A stretch of DNA of 64,000 nt from Aerophototrophica crusticola. Its GTDB lineage: Bacteria > Pseudomonadota > Alphaproteobacteria > Azospirillales > Azospirillaceae. A program made the translations under genes and the position numbers. The notes below the pieces were generated by a model, which had not been told where the DNA came from, ran no database searches, and was given only the letters and a program-made list of their open reading frames with translations. Where the stretch lies: contig MOEB01000005.1 in NCBI GenBank assembly GCA_001939945.1, positions 62,001 to 126,000 on the forward strand, in the 5' to 3' direction. Within the stretch, counting starts at the first letter, position 1. Each line of letters starts with the position of its first letter. Of the stretch, positions 16,443-24,564 are shown one piece after another.

Positions 16443-17129
16443 ATGCCCGACGCCCTGCTGACCATGCCTGCCGTCCGCCCCAACGCCACCGCCCTGCACC
16501 TGCATGACGCGCTGGAGGTGAGCCGGCAGCAGGAATGGCCCTTCCGCCATTGGCTGCTGGCGGACGTGCTGCCGGCGGAGGTGGCGCGGGCCGTGGTGGG
16601 CCTGCCCTTCGCCCCGCCGCCCGTGGGCGACACCGCCGGCCGGCGGGAGACGCACAACGCCACCCGCCAGTTCCTGGACACGGCCACCCAGGCCGCCCAC
16701 CCGGTGGCCGCGGACATCGCCGCCGCCTTCCAGCACCCGGAGACGGTGGGCCTGTTGCGGTCCCGCTGCGGCGTGGACCTGCGGGGCGCCAACCTGCGCA
16801 TCGAGCTGTGCCTGGATACGGCGGGCTTCTGGCTGGAGCCGCACACGGACATCGGCGCCAAGCTGTTCACCATGCTGGTGTACCTGTCCGATTCGCCCGG
16901 GGCGGAGAACTGGGGCACCGACATCTATGCCGACCCTGCCGCCCCGCCGGTGGGCCGGGCCTGCGCGGCCTTCAACAAGGGGCTGGTCTTCATCCCCGGC
17001 ACGGACACCTGGCACGGCTTCGAGGCCCGGCCCATCGACGGCGTCCGCCGCACCCTGATCATCAACTACGTGAAGCCCGAATGGCGCTCCCGCCACGAGC
17101 TGTGCTTCCCGGAGACGCCGGTGGGGTGA
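16443..17129 (+). CDS. 2OG-Fe(II) oxygenase, second of a pair
   Basis: 228 residues. Iron ligands are His134 and Asp136 in LEPHTDIGAK and distal His191 in DTWHGFEA. The 2-oxoglutarate arginine is in DGVRRTLIINY. The core resembles that of the gene before it (LVYL.D and GVRR blocks in register), but the N-terminal 110 residues differ. GGAGG lies before the ATG. Cotranscription with the first oxygenase is likely from the 25-base gap. The hydroxylation target is not recognisable. Confidence 0.85.
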   Translation: MPDALLTMPAVRPNATALHLHDALEVSRQQEWPFRHWLLADVLPAEVARAVVGLPFAPPPVGDTAGRRETHNATRQFLDTATQAAHPVAADIAAAFQHPETVGLLRSRCGVDLRGANLRIELCLDTAGFWLEPHTDIGAKLFTMLVYLSDSPGAENWGTDIYADPAAPPVGRACAAFNKGLVFIPGTDTWHGFEARPIDGVRRTLIINYVKPEWRSRHELCFPETPVG

Positions 17130-17163
17130 CGCCAGTGGCGTGATTCCCGAGCTTGGCGCAGGA

Positions 17164-17329
17164 AACATCCACGGACACGCACACGGAAAGGACACGAACA
17201 CGCACAGGATCTGGCCAGCGGTCACGGCTCCTTGGCGCCGCAGGCAGACTGCTTTGAAGAGGAGTACTCTCCCGCGGGGTCATCCGTGCGTGCGTGTTCG
17301 TGTGTGTTTTGTGCGTGTTCGTGGATGTT
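17164..17329. repeat. Long imperfect inverted repeat, family R3, copy 1
   Basis: The left arm begins AACATCCACGGACACGCAC (17164) and the right arm ends GTGCGTGTTCGTGGATGTT (17329). The outer 9 bases are a perfect palindrome; inside, each arm has two blocks of ACACG-type triplets. The arms of about 44 bases flank a 78-base centre. It lies between the convergent oxygenase and BLUF genes. Similar elements are at 32069-32182 and 58955-59190. Confidence 0.75.
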
Positions 17330-17398
17330 GATGGCGCATCCGCCCGTGGTAGGGCGCCCGCCCCAGCCCCAAACCCTACTTTCGAATTCGCAACCCGC

Positions 17399-17851
17399 TC
17401 AGCCCGTCCGGCCCGCGTCGCGGAAGGCGCGCAGCAGGCGGATGGCCTGGTGGGGGGCGTCGGCCCAGGTGGCGGGCTCGAAGCCCTGGTCCAGGAAGGC
17501 GGTCAGCCCGTCGCCCAGGGCGGACCGGTCCTCCACGGACAGGCGGTCCACGTCCTGGAACCCCATGCTCCAGCCGTCGAAGGCGCGGCCGGTCGGCTGG
17601 AACTTGATCAGGGTCGTCACCTGGGTGTGGCGCGGGTCGATCTGGATGCGCCGGTAAAGCCCCTGCACCAGGGCGTTCGGCCCCTCCAGCGCCTGCATGA
17701 ACCGCCCCTGCCGATACAGCAGCATGCCCGTCACACGGTCGCGGCTGTTGTTGTTCCGGGCCTGGCGCAGCAGCGACAGCAGCTCCGCCTCGCCCAGGGG
17801 CACGGCGGCACGGCTGACATAGACTAGGCAAAGAAGGCCATCTTCGGACAT
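17399..17851 (-). CDS. Short BLUF-domain blue-light photoreceptor
   Basis: 150 residues. The BLUF domain fills the first 100. Seen: LVYVSRAA with the flavin-contacting Tyr11, ARNNNSRDRVTGMLLY, FMQALEGP with Gln53, and GWSMGF with Trp94/Met96. These are the residues of the FAD light switch. The C-terminal 50 residues are helical with no recognised output domain, as in PixD/Slr1694-type short BLUF proteins, which signal by protein contacts. It lies on the same strand 113 bases downstream of a MASE1 histidine kinase gene. A functional link is inferred only from position. Confidence 0.93.
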   Translation of the reverse strand: MSEDGLLCLVYVSRAAVPLGEAELLSLLRQARNNNSRDRVTGMLLYRQGRFMQALEGPNALVQGLYRRIQIDPRHTQVTTLIKFQPTGRAFDGWSMGFQDVDRLSVEDRSALGDGLTAFLDQGFEPATWADAPHQAIRLLRAFRDAGRTG

Positions 17852-17964
17852 CGGCGTGCTCCGGCGGGCAGACGCGGCGCATTAGAGCGCAGGCCCGTCA
17901 CTCCCTGCAATCTCAACCTTACAGTCGCCAGGGACAAGCACGCCTGACGTCGCAAGGGGTAGGG

Positions 17965-19722
17965 TCATGCGGGTTGCGGCTCCCGGTCGGCGGTCGCCGT
18001 TTCGTTCGCCGGCCGATCCGGCGACTCGGGCGGGAAGCAGGCCAGGAAGGTGGTTCCGTCCGGCCCCGTGCGCTCCAGCGCCAGGGTGCCGCCCAGCCGT
18101 CCCGCCACCTGGGTATAGGCCATGTACAGGCCCAGGCCGCTGCCCCCGTCATCCCGCTGCGTGGTGAAGAAGGGCTCGAACACGCGGTCGCGCAGGGCGG
18201 GCGGGATGCCCTGGCCGTCATCGCTCACCCGCAGCTCCACCCAGCCGTCCGGCCGGCTGTCCACGGTGACGGTGATGGTCCCGGACCGCCCGTCGGGGAA
18301 GGCGTGCCGCAGGGCGTTGCCCACCAGGTTGCTGACAAGCTGGGCCACGGCGTCGGGGAAGATGTCCACCTCCAGCCGGAAGGCACCTTCCACCAGCACC
18401 AGGTGCGGGGTCTTGCGGATCTGGGGCCGGAGGCTGATCACCACCTCCTCCACATGGCCGCGCAGCTCCACGCGGCGGCGGTCCTGGCGGGCCCGGTCCA
18501 CTGCCACATGCTTGAAGCTTTCCACCAGCCGCGCGGCACGCTCCATGTTGGCCTGGAGGATGCGGGCGGCCTGGGCGGTGGCGTCCAGGTAATCCTTGGT
18601 CTGGTCCCGGCGCAGGGTGCCGGTGGCAAGCGCCGTGGCCATGTGGCCCGTCTCCTCCCCCAACCGGGTGGCGGCGGCGAGTGCGGAGCCGATGGGGGTT
18701 GCCACCTCATGGGTGATCCCGGCGACCAAGCGGCCGAGGGAGGCCATCTTTTCCGCCCGCACCAGACCGTCCTGGGTGGCGCGCAGCCGGGCCAACGCCC
18801 GCTCCGCCTGTTCGCGGGCCAGCCGCTCGGCAGCCGCGGCCCGGCGCTGGCCCGCCACCACGGTACCCAGCGCCAGCCCGGTGGTGGACAGGGCGAACAG
18901 GGCGGCATGCAGCATGGCGAAGCTGGCCTGGAAACTGCCCCGGGCGAAGGGCCCCTGCCCCGCGGCCGTGACCACCACCAGCGCCGCGGCGATGGACAGC
19001 ACGGTGACGGCGGCGCCCGCCTGGCCGAATCGCAGGGCGGACCACAGCACCATCAGGAACATGAGCGGCCGGGCCGCCTCCCGCAGCCAGGGCGGCAGGG
19101 CCTCGGTGGACAGCAATGCCAGGGTCAGCGCCACCCCCGTGGCCAGCAGCAGCGCTTCCGCCACGCGGTACCAGGAAGCCCCCACCCCCGCCCCGCCGCG
19201 GAGGCCCGACAGCAGCAGCAGGGGCGGGGCGACCACCAGCACGCCCATGGCATCGCCCAGCCACCAGACCAGCCAGACGGACAGGGGGCCGGCCTCGCCG
19301 AGCATGCCATTGGCCGCGAGGGCCGCCACGCCCACCCCGGCGCCGAGGGTCGTGGCGGCCAGCACCGCCACCAGGAAGAACTTCGCGAGCCCGCCGAGGT
19401 CGTCCAGCAGGGGCCCTCCCCCGCTCAGGCGCCGCAGCAGCCAGACGGATGCCAGGGCCGGCAGGGCGCTGCCCACGGCCGCGGGCAGGGCGAACCCGAC
19501 CTGTCCCGTCGCCGCCAAGTGGACCGCCAGCGCGCCCAGCGCGACCCCCGGCACCAGCCGCAGCCCGCCCAGCCACAGGGCGGCGAAGGCGATCCCCGTC
19601 GGCGGCCAGACCAGGGTCACCGCCTCCCCCAGGTAAGGTGCGCGCAGGCCCAGCCAGCCGCCGGCCGCACAGGCGAGGGCCAGCAGCAGGTTCCGGGCCA
19701 GGGGAAGGCGGGTCAGCGGCAT
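17965..19722 (-). CDS. MASE1-domain sensor histidine kinase
   Basis: 585 residues from ATG 19722, with GGGGG upstream; a GTG ten codons earlier lacks a ribosome binding site. The N-terminal part of about 290 residues has some eight membrane segments and the MASE1 look (LVWPPTGIAFAALWLGG, VWWLGDAMGVLVVAPPLL). A short coiled coil follows. The HisKA has the phospho-acceptor His338 in AGITHEVATPIG. The ATPase domain has NLVGNALRHA (N box), SDDGQGIPP (G1) and GSGLGLYMA (G2). There is no receiver domain, so it needs a separate response regulator, which is not in this window. The signal sensed is unknown. Confidence 0.92.
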   Translation of the reverse strand: MPLTRLPLARNLLLALACAAGGWLGLRAPYLGEAVTLVWPPTGIAFAALWLGGLRLVPGVALGALAVHLAATGQVGFALPAAVGSALPALASVWLLRRLSGGGPLLDDLGGLAKFFLVAVLAATTLGAGVGVAALAANGMLGEAGPLSVWLVWWLGDAMGVLVVAPPLLLLSGLRGGAGVGASWYRVAEALLLATGVALTLALLSTEALPPWLREAARPLMFLMVLWSALRFGQAGAAVTVLSIAAALVVVTAAGQGPFARGSFQASFAMLHAALFALSTTGLALGTVVAGQRRAAAAERLAREQAERALARLRATQDGLVRAEKMASLGRLVAGITHEVATPIGSALAAATRLGEETGHMATALATGTLRRDQTKDYLDATAQAARILQANMERAARLVESFKHVAVDRARQDRRRVELRGHVEEVVISLRPQIRKTPHLVLVEGAFRLEVDIFPDAVAQLVSNLVGNALRHAFPDGRSGTITVTVDSRPDGWVELRVSDDGQGIPPALRDRVFEPFFTTQRDDGGSGLGLYMAYTQVAGRLGGTLALERTGPDGTTFLACFPPESPDRPANETATADREPQPA

Positions 19723-19819
19723 GTATACCCCCGTATGACCGATCCTGGCCACTTTAGGGGTAACACGCCGTTAGTGAACCCTCGATTTCACGATGACCCG
19801 AGTCCCCGGTGCCGTGGGG

Positions 19820-20782
19820 TCAGTGCCGGGTGCCCACCGACAGGGCCGCCAGGGCCATGCCGCCGATGGCGCCCGCCGCGGCCAGCCAGGGGGTGGTGCC
19901 GCCGGCCCGCTGGCCGCCGCCCCGCACGCCCATCCCGTCGCCGGGGGGCCCGAACAGGTTGCCGGGTGTCCGCTCCCCCGGCTCCGCCCGGTTCACCGCG
20001 CCGCCCATGGTGGCGGCCAGGGTGCTGCCCACCAGGTCGGGGGCGAGGCCATAGGCGAGCCGCCCCAGGCTGGCGGACAGGCCCACCGCCAGGCGGGCCC
20101 GCGGGTGCTTCGCCAACCGCACCATCTCCGCCGCGATGCGCTCCGGCTCCTGCATGGGGCCGCTCGGGTTCAGGGCACGACCGGTGTAATTGGCGAAATG
20201 CCGCAGGCCGGGGGTGTCCACGACGGCCGGATAGATGCCGCAGACATGGATGCCGGGATAGCGCTTCATGTCGATGCGCAGCGACTCGGTCAGCCCGTGC
20301 AGCCCGAACTTTGAGGCGGTATAGGCGGCGGCCATCGGGTTCGCCACCCAGGACCCGATGGAACAGGTGTTGATCAGCACGCCCTTGCCCACCTGGGTGA
20401 AGTGGCGCAGCACGGCGTGGGACGCGTTCAGCGCTCCCAGCAAATCCACCTCCAGCACCCGCCGGTGGGTGGCGAGCGGCACCTGCTCGAACCAGCCCAC
20501 GGCGCCGACGCCGGCATTGTTGATCCAGACGTCGATCTCCCCGAAGGCGTCAAGGGCCGTATCGACAAGGCCGCGCATGTCGCCGGGGTCGGTCACGTCC
20601 GCCTCTACCGCCAGGGCGTCGCCGCCCAGCTTCCGGCATTCCTCCACCGCCTGTTCCAGCAGGTCCAGCCGGCGGGCGGCCAGCACCAGGTTGGCGCCCT
20701 CCCTGGCGAAGGCATGGGCCGTCGCCCGGCCGATGCCACTGGACGCCCCCACGATCACCACCGTCGCCCCATCAAGGTTCAT
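19820..20782 (-). CDS. SDR family oxidoreductase with C-terminal hydrophobic tail
   Basis: 320 residues from ATG 20782 (GGGGGTGA upstream). Rossmann motif VVIVGASSGIGRATA, the NNAG motif in DVWINNAGVG, Ser in NTCSIGSW and the YxxxK pair in AYTASKFG are all present. After the SDR core of about 250 residues comes a glycine/proline-rich linker and a hydrophobic end (WLAAAGAIGGMALAALS). The end could anchor the protein to the membrane. The substrate is unknown. It is divergent from the DUF3072/UdgX genes. Confidence 0.9.
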   Translation of the reverse strand: MNLDGATVVIVGASSGIGRATAHAFAREGANLVLAARRLDLLEQAVEECRKLGGDALAVEADVTDPGDMRGLVDTALDAFGEIDVWINNAGVGAVGWFEQVPLATHRRVLEVDLLGALNASHAVLRHFTQVGKGVLINTCSIGSWVANPMAAAYTASKFGLHGLTESLRIDMKRYPGIHVCGIYPAVVDTPGLRHFANYTGRALNPSGPMQEPERIAAEMVRLAKHPRARLAVGLSASLGRLAYGLAPDLVGSTLAATMGGAVNRAEPGERTPGNLFGPPGDGMGVRGGGQRAGGTTPWLAAAGAIGGMALAALSVGTRH

Positions 20783-20903
20783 GGCCGTCACCCCCTGGCT
20801 TCCCACTCACGATCGGGAGGGACAACAGCCGGGGCGGGAACTTCGTTGCACCGGGCCGATTGAGACGGGCAGGCGACCCACGCCAGACGCACCGGAGGAC
20901 CCC

Positions 20904-21170
20904 ATGGGCGACCAGGACCGCGACGACAAGACCAGCCGCATCGCGCAGCAGAAGGGCCACGAGACCCGCAAGGCCAACAGCGCCGACGAGCCGGGCCGCG
21001 CGGCGGACGCCCCCATGACCGACCGCCAGCGGCAGCACCTGGACCTGCTGGCCGACCAGGCGGGGGAGGAGCGCAAGGGCGACCTGTCCAGCGGCAACGC
21101 GGAGAAGGAGATCGACCGGCTGCAGCTCAAGTCCGGGCAGCGCCCCGCCCCCGGCCGCCAGCCCACCTGA
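20904..21170 (+). CDS. DUF3072-like small protein
   Basis: 88 residues, very hydrophilic. The second half, PMTDRQRQHLDLLADQAGEE followed by KEIDRLQLKSG, resembles DUF3072, a helical domain that I recall as MT..Q..YL..L..EAGE..D....K..AS..ID.LQ. The first half is charged and probably disordered. CCGGAGGACCCC before the ATG is a good ribosome binding site. It ends 16 bases before udgX, so it is probably in the same transcript. Function unknown. Confidence 0.7.
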   Translation: MGDQDRDDKTSRIAQQKGHETRKANSADEPGRAADAPMTDRQRQHLDLLADQAGEERKGDLSSGNAEKEIDRLQLKSGQRPAPGRQPT

Positions 21171-21186
21171 CGGGAGGCGTCGCGCC

Positions 21187-21864
21187 ATGCCGCCCCGCGC
21201 CCCTGCCGACACCGCCGCCCGCTTCCTGCCGCCCCTGCCGGAACGGACCATCCCCGCCCTGCGGGAGGCGGCCAGCGGCTGCACCGCCTGCCCCCTGCAC
21301 CTGACCGGCACCCAGACCGTGTTCGGCGAGGGGCCGGAGCGGGCACCGCTCATGCTGGTGGGGGAACAGCCGGGCGACAAGGAGGACCTGGCCGGCCGTC
21401 CCTTCGTGGGTCCCGCCGGCCAGTTGCTGGACCGCGCCCTGGTGGACGCGGGCATCGACCGGGCGCAGGTCTATGTCACCAACACGGTGAAGCACTTCAA
21501 ATGGGTGCAGAAGGGCCGCCGCCGCATCCATGAGAAGCCGGGCCGGCTGGAGATCGTGGCCTGCGTGCCCTGGCTGGAGTCGGAGATCGCCGCCGTCACC
21601 CCCACGGGCATCGTCTGCCTGGGCGCCACCGCGGCCACGGCCCTGATCTCCAGGGACTTCAAGGTGACCCAGGACCGGGGGGAGATCCTGGCCACCCCCT
21701 ATGCCGGCTGGATCATGGGTACCATCCACCCCTCCGCCCTGCTGCGGATCGAGGACCCGGCCATGGCGGAGGCGGGATACGCCCGCTTCGTCTCCGACTT
21801 GGTCAAGGCGCAGGAGCGGCTGGCGGGCGCCGCCCCGGACCAGCGGCAGGCAGGGGCGGCGTGA
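21187..21864 (+). CDS. udgX: UdgX family uracil-DNA glycosylase/cross-linking protein
   Basis: 225 residues. Motif A is GEQPGDKEDLAGRPFVGPAG, a UdgX hallmark, whereas family 4 enzymes usually have GEAPG. The loop GRRRIHEKPGR carries His115, matching the His of the KRRIH loop in mycobacterial UdgX that forms a covalent bond to the abasic sugar after uracil removal. Fe-S cysteines are Cys32/Cys35 (CTACP), Cys126 and Cys144. The last motif is GTIHPSALLR. The protein is expected to bind uracil-DNA tightly and irreversibly. The preceding DUF3072-like gene is probably cotranscribed. Confidence 0.92.
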   Translation: MPPRAPADTAARFLPPLPERTIPALREAASGCTACPLHLTGTQTVFGEGPERAPLMLVGEQPGDKEDLAGRPFVGPAGQLLDRALVDAGIDRAQVYVTNTVKHFKWVQKGRRRIHEKPGRLEIVACVPWLESEIAAVTPTGIVCLGATAATALISRDFKVTQDRGEILATPYAGWIMGTIHPSALLRIEDPAMAEAGYARFVSDLVKAQERLAGAAPDQRQAGAA

Positions 21865-22139
21865 GGGGGCGCCTTACCCCATTGTTGCAGAATTGTGACG
21901 CCCGCCGGCCAAGCGGCACCACCGCCCCTGCCAGGGCTGGCGCCGGACGGGCGGTCGGCTATTCTCCCGGCCGTCGGCGCCGCCGTCCCCATGACGGAAT
22001 GGTGCGGACAGGACATAACCCCGGGCGTGTCTCGCCGACCTGGGGATGACCCACTGGGGAGCCGGTCGTGCCTCGCACCACCGGCTTTTCTTTTTCCGTG
22101 CTCCCCCAGGCGCCGGGCGACGCCCTGGGCAGGGATACC
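21865..22139. other. Convergent intergenic stretch after udgX
   Basis: 275 bases between udgX (+) and the TPR gene (-), with no frame or repeat that I can support. It has pockets of lower GC (CATTGTTGCAGAATTGTGA near 21880). I see neither a clear terminator nor a recognised repeat. Confidence 0.4.
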
Positions 22140-22706
22140 CTACAACTCCCTCTCCTTCAGAGCCGCGCGGATGGCGTCGGCGTGGACCTTGGCGCTGCGC
22201 AGGTGGGGGTTCAGGTCCAGGGCGGCCTCATAGGCCTTCAGCGCCTCCGGCAGCCGCCCCTGGGCGAGTTGGACCATGCCCAGCCCGGACAGGGCGCCGA
22301 AATGGCGGGGTTCAAGTTTAAGGGTCCGGGCGATGTCGGCCATGCTGGCGGCATGGTCGCCCGCCCGGAAATGGGCGGTGGCCCGGCGGTTGAACGCCTC
22401 CGCATAGTCCGGGGCCAGGCGGATCGCCTCATCCAGCGCGGCGACCGCCCGGTCGTATTCCTCATGCCGGATATAGTCGGCGGCGGCATCCATCAGCACC
22501 TCCACCTCCGGCGCGCCGGGGGGCGGGGCCGCCCAGACGGCCCAGATCTCCGACACCAGGGTGGCCGCCTCCTGTGGGGTGGCGGCGGCCTTCAGCCGGG
22601 CAAACAGGCCGTCCAGCCTCGCCCCGTCCGCCAAGGTGGGGAAGGGCAGCAGCAGGGCGGCGGCGAGGGCCACGGAGGCATATCGGTTCGGCATGCTGAA
22701 CCACAT
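22140..22706 (-). CDS. Exported tetratricopeptide repeat protein
   Basis: 188 residues from ATG 22706; a second ATG four codons in (22694) is equally possible. The signal peptide is NRYASVALAAALLLPFPTLA. At least three TPR units follow: YDRAVAALDEAIRLAPDYAE, HAASMADIARTLKLEPRHFG and LPEALKAYEAALDLNPHLRS. TPRs bind protein partners, and the location should be periplasmic. It follows the APC permease gene by 50 bases on the same strand, so the two may share a transcript. No enzymatic domain. Confidence 0.85.
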   Translation of the reverse strand: MWFSMPNRYASVALAAALLLPFPTLADGARLDGLFARLKAAATPQEAATLVSEIWAVWAAPPPGAPEVEVLMDAAADYIRHEEYDRAVAALDEAIRLAPDYAEAFNRRATAHFRAGDHAASMADIARTLKLEPRHFGALSGLGMVQLAQGRLPEALKAYEAALDLNPHLRSAKVHADAIRAALKEREL

Positions 22707-22755
22707 GGGGCAGGGAGCGGCGCCGCCAAGGGACACGGCCCCGCATTCCTGCGCC

Positions 22756-24165
22756 TCAGCCCGCACGGACCGCTTCCTCGCCCGTGTCCTCACGCACCGG
22801 CACGTCGATGATCCGCTTGGGCCGCATGGCGGCATAGAGGGCGACGATGCCCGCCAGCATCACCCCGGCCAGCATGGTGGCCGTGGCGTCGCCGGTCAGG
22901 ACCCGGTTGCCCAGCAGGGCCAGGCAGACCGCCGCCCCCAGGACGGGCACGAAGATTGGCACCTCGAACCCGCCGCGCGGCTCTTCCGGCCGGCGCTTCA
23001 GCACCACCAGGGCCACGTTGACGATGGTGAAGACGAACAGCAGCAGGATGACCGTGGCCGACGCCAGGGCCGTGATGTCACCCGCCAGCATCAACGCCAC
23101 CACCAGGGCCAGCAGGGCCAGGATGGCCATGTGCGGGGTGCGGCGGCCGGGATGCACATGGCCCAGGGCCCGCGGCAGCAGCCCCTGGCGGGACATGCCG
23201 TAGACCAGGCGGGAGGCCATGACGTAATTCAGCAGGGCCGTGTTGCCCACGGCGAACAGGGTGATGACGACGAAGACCGCCGGCGGGATCCAGGGCGCGG
23301 CCCGGTTCGCCACCTCCACCAGCGGGCCCGCCGCCTCCTTCAGCTCCTGCCAGGGGACCACCGACACGGCGGTGACGCTGACCGCCAAGTAGATGAAGGT
23401 GGCGGCCACCATGGCGATGACGATGCCCCAGGGCAGGGTGCGGCGGGGGTTCTTCACCTCCTCCGCCACGTTCATGCTGTCCTCGAAGCCGATGAAGCTG
23501 AAGAAGGTCAGCACCGCGCCCTGGAGCAGCAAAGTGGCGCTGAGGACGCCGGGGGAGCCGTCCTCTGCCGGCGGCAGTTCCATCAGGCTCACGCTGCCCC
23601 AGTAGGACGCGCCGACGGCGATGATCACCAGCAGGCCGCCCGCCTCCACCAGGGTACAGATCACGTTCAGCCACATGCATTCCTTGATGCCGCGGAAGAC
23701 GATGCCCGCCAGCAACAGCAGGAAACCCAGGGCCAGCAGCGTGGTGGGCGCCGCCGCCAGCAGGTCGGAGCGCTGCAAGGTCGTCGCCACCACCCGGGAC
23801 TGGGTGGCGACGGAGGTGATGCCGGAGCACATGACCGCAAGCCCGACCAGGTAGGTCAGCAGCGGCATCCCATAGGCCTTCTGGGTCACATAGGCCGCCC
23901 CGCCCGCCCGCGGATAGCGGGAGCCGAGGCTGGCGTAGCTGAGCCCCGTCAGCAGGGCCGCCACCATGGCCACCAGGAACGCCAGCCAGACGGCGCTGCC
24001 CATCTCCCCCGCCGCCTTGCCGATCAGGCCGTAGATGCCGGCCCCGAGCATGCTGCCCAAGGAATAGAGCGCCATCTGCGGCAGGCCGATGGTCCGCCGC
24101 AGGGGCGGCTCGTCGTCGGGCCCCATGTCTGTCTCCAACCGCCCCGATTGGTCCGTCACGGTCAT
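22756..24165 (-). CDS. APC family amino acid permease
   Basis: 469 residues from ATG 24165. About 12 membrane segments. The first contains the APC signature SLGSMLGAGIYGLIGKAAGE. The later GFEDSMNVAEEVKNPRRTLPW is the conserved cytoplasmic loop of the family. GEMGSAVWLAFLVAMVAALL and SRLVYGMSRQGLLP are further family blocks. It most likely carries amino acids or amines across the inner membrane; which one cannot be told. The frame is open further upstream, but that part reads as non-coding. It is divergent from the serralysin gene across a 400-base regulatory region. Confidence 0.92.
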   Translation of the reverse strand: MTVTDQSGRLETDMGPDDEPPLRRTIGLPQMALYSLGSMLGAGIYGLIGKAAGEMGSAVWLAFLVAMVAALLTGLSYASLGSRYPRAGGAAYVTQKAYGMPLLTYLVGLAVMCSGITSVATQSRVVATTLQRSDLLAAAPTTLLALGFLLLLAGIVFRGIKECMWLNVICTLVEAGGLLVIIAVGASYWGSVSLMELPPAEDGSPGVLSATLLLQGAVLTFFSFIGFEDSMNVAEEVKNPRRTLPWGIVIAMVAATFIYLAVSVTAVSVVPWQELKEAAGPLVEVANRAAPWIPPAVFVVITLFAVGNTALLNYVMASRLVYGMSRQGLLPRALGHVHPGRRTPHMAILALLALVVALMLAGDITALASATVILLLFVFTIVNVALVVLKRRPEEPRGGFEVPIFVPVLGAAVCLALLGNRVLTGDATATMLAGVMLAGIVALYAAMRPKRIIDVPVREDTGEEAVRAG

Positions 24166-24564
24166 CCCTCCGCGCCCCCGTGGCCGGGGACTTCTTGCTT
24201 TGCTGATGGATGAACAACTCAGGGCGCGGGCCGGGGGTTCCGTAGCGGTTGGACACCGGACCCGGCGCGTGGGGCGCGAGCCCCGGGTTTGGTTAATGTT
24301 TCGACAGTCCAGGCAGTTTCGAACGGCTTCCGCGAGACTTCCAATAAAGCTCCGGCGCAATTCAGGGCAGAAATCAGACAAACCTGCCGAACATTGGTGA
24401 CTTTGCTTCCAATGTGCCTGACCTGGATCAAAGAAGGATAGTCAGACACTTTCGTGTTAATGCTTGCTTTACAATTACCGCCTCACAGTCCCCTCCAGGT
24501 CGATATACCCCAAACGATCGGGGACGGCGGCCGGGCCGCCGGATGTCCTGTGAGGTAGAAACCC
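24166..24564. promoter_or_regulatory. 399-base divergent regulatory region (permease / serralysin)
   Basis: No gene inside. The middle (about 24285-24485) is clearly richer in A and T than the neighbourhood, as expected for promoters. CTGACCTGGATCAA at 24418-24431 matches the FNR-type TTGA-N6-TCAA core with one mismatch. TTCGTGTTAATGC at about 24452 could include a -10. An inverted or direct repeat was not seen. The serralysin start is preceded by GTGAGGTAGAAACCC. Confidence 0.4.
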
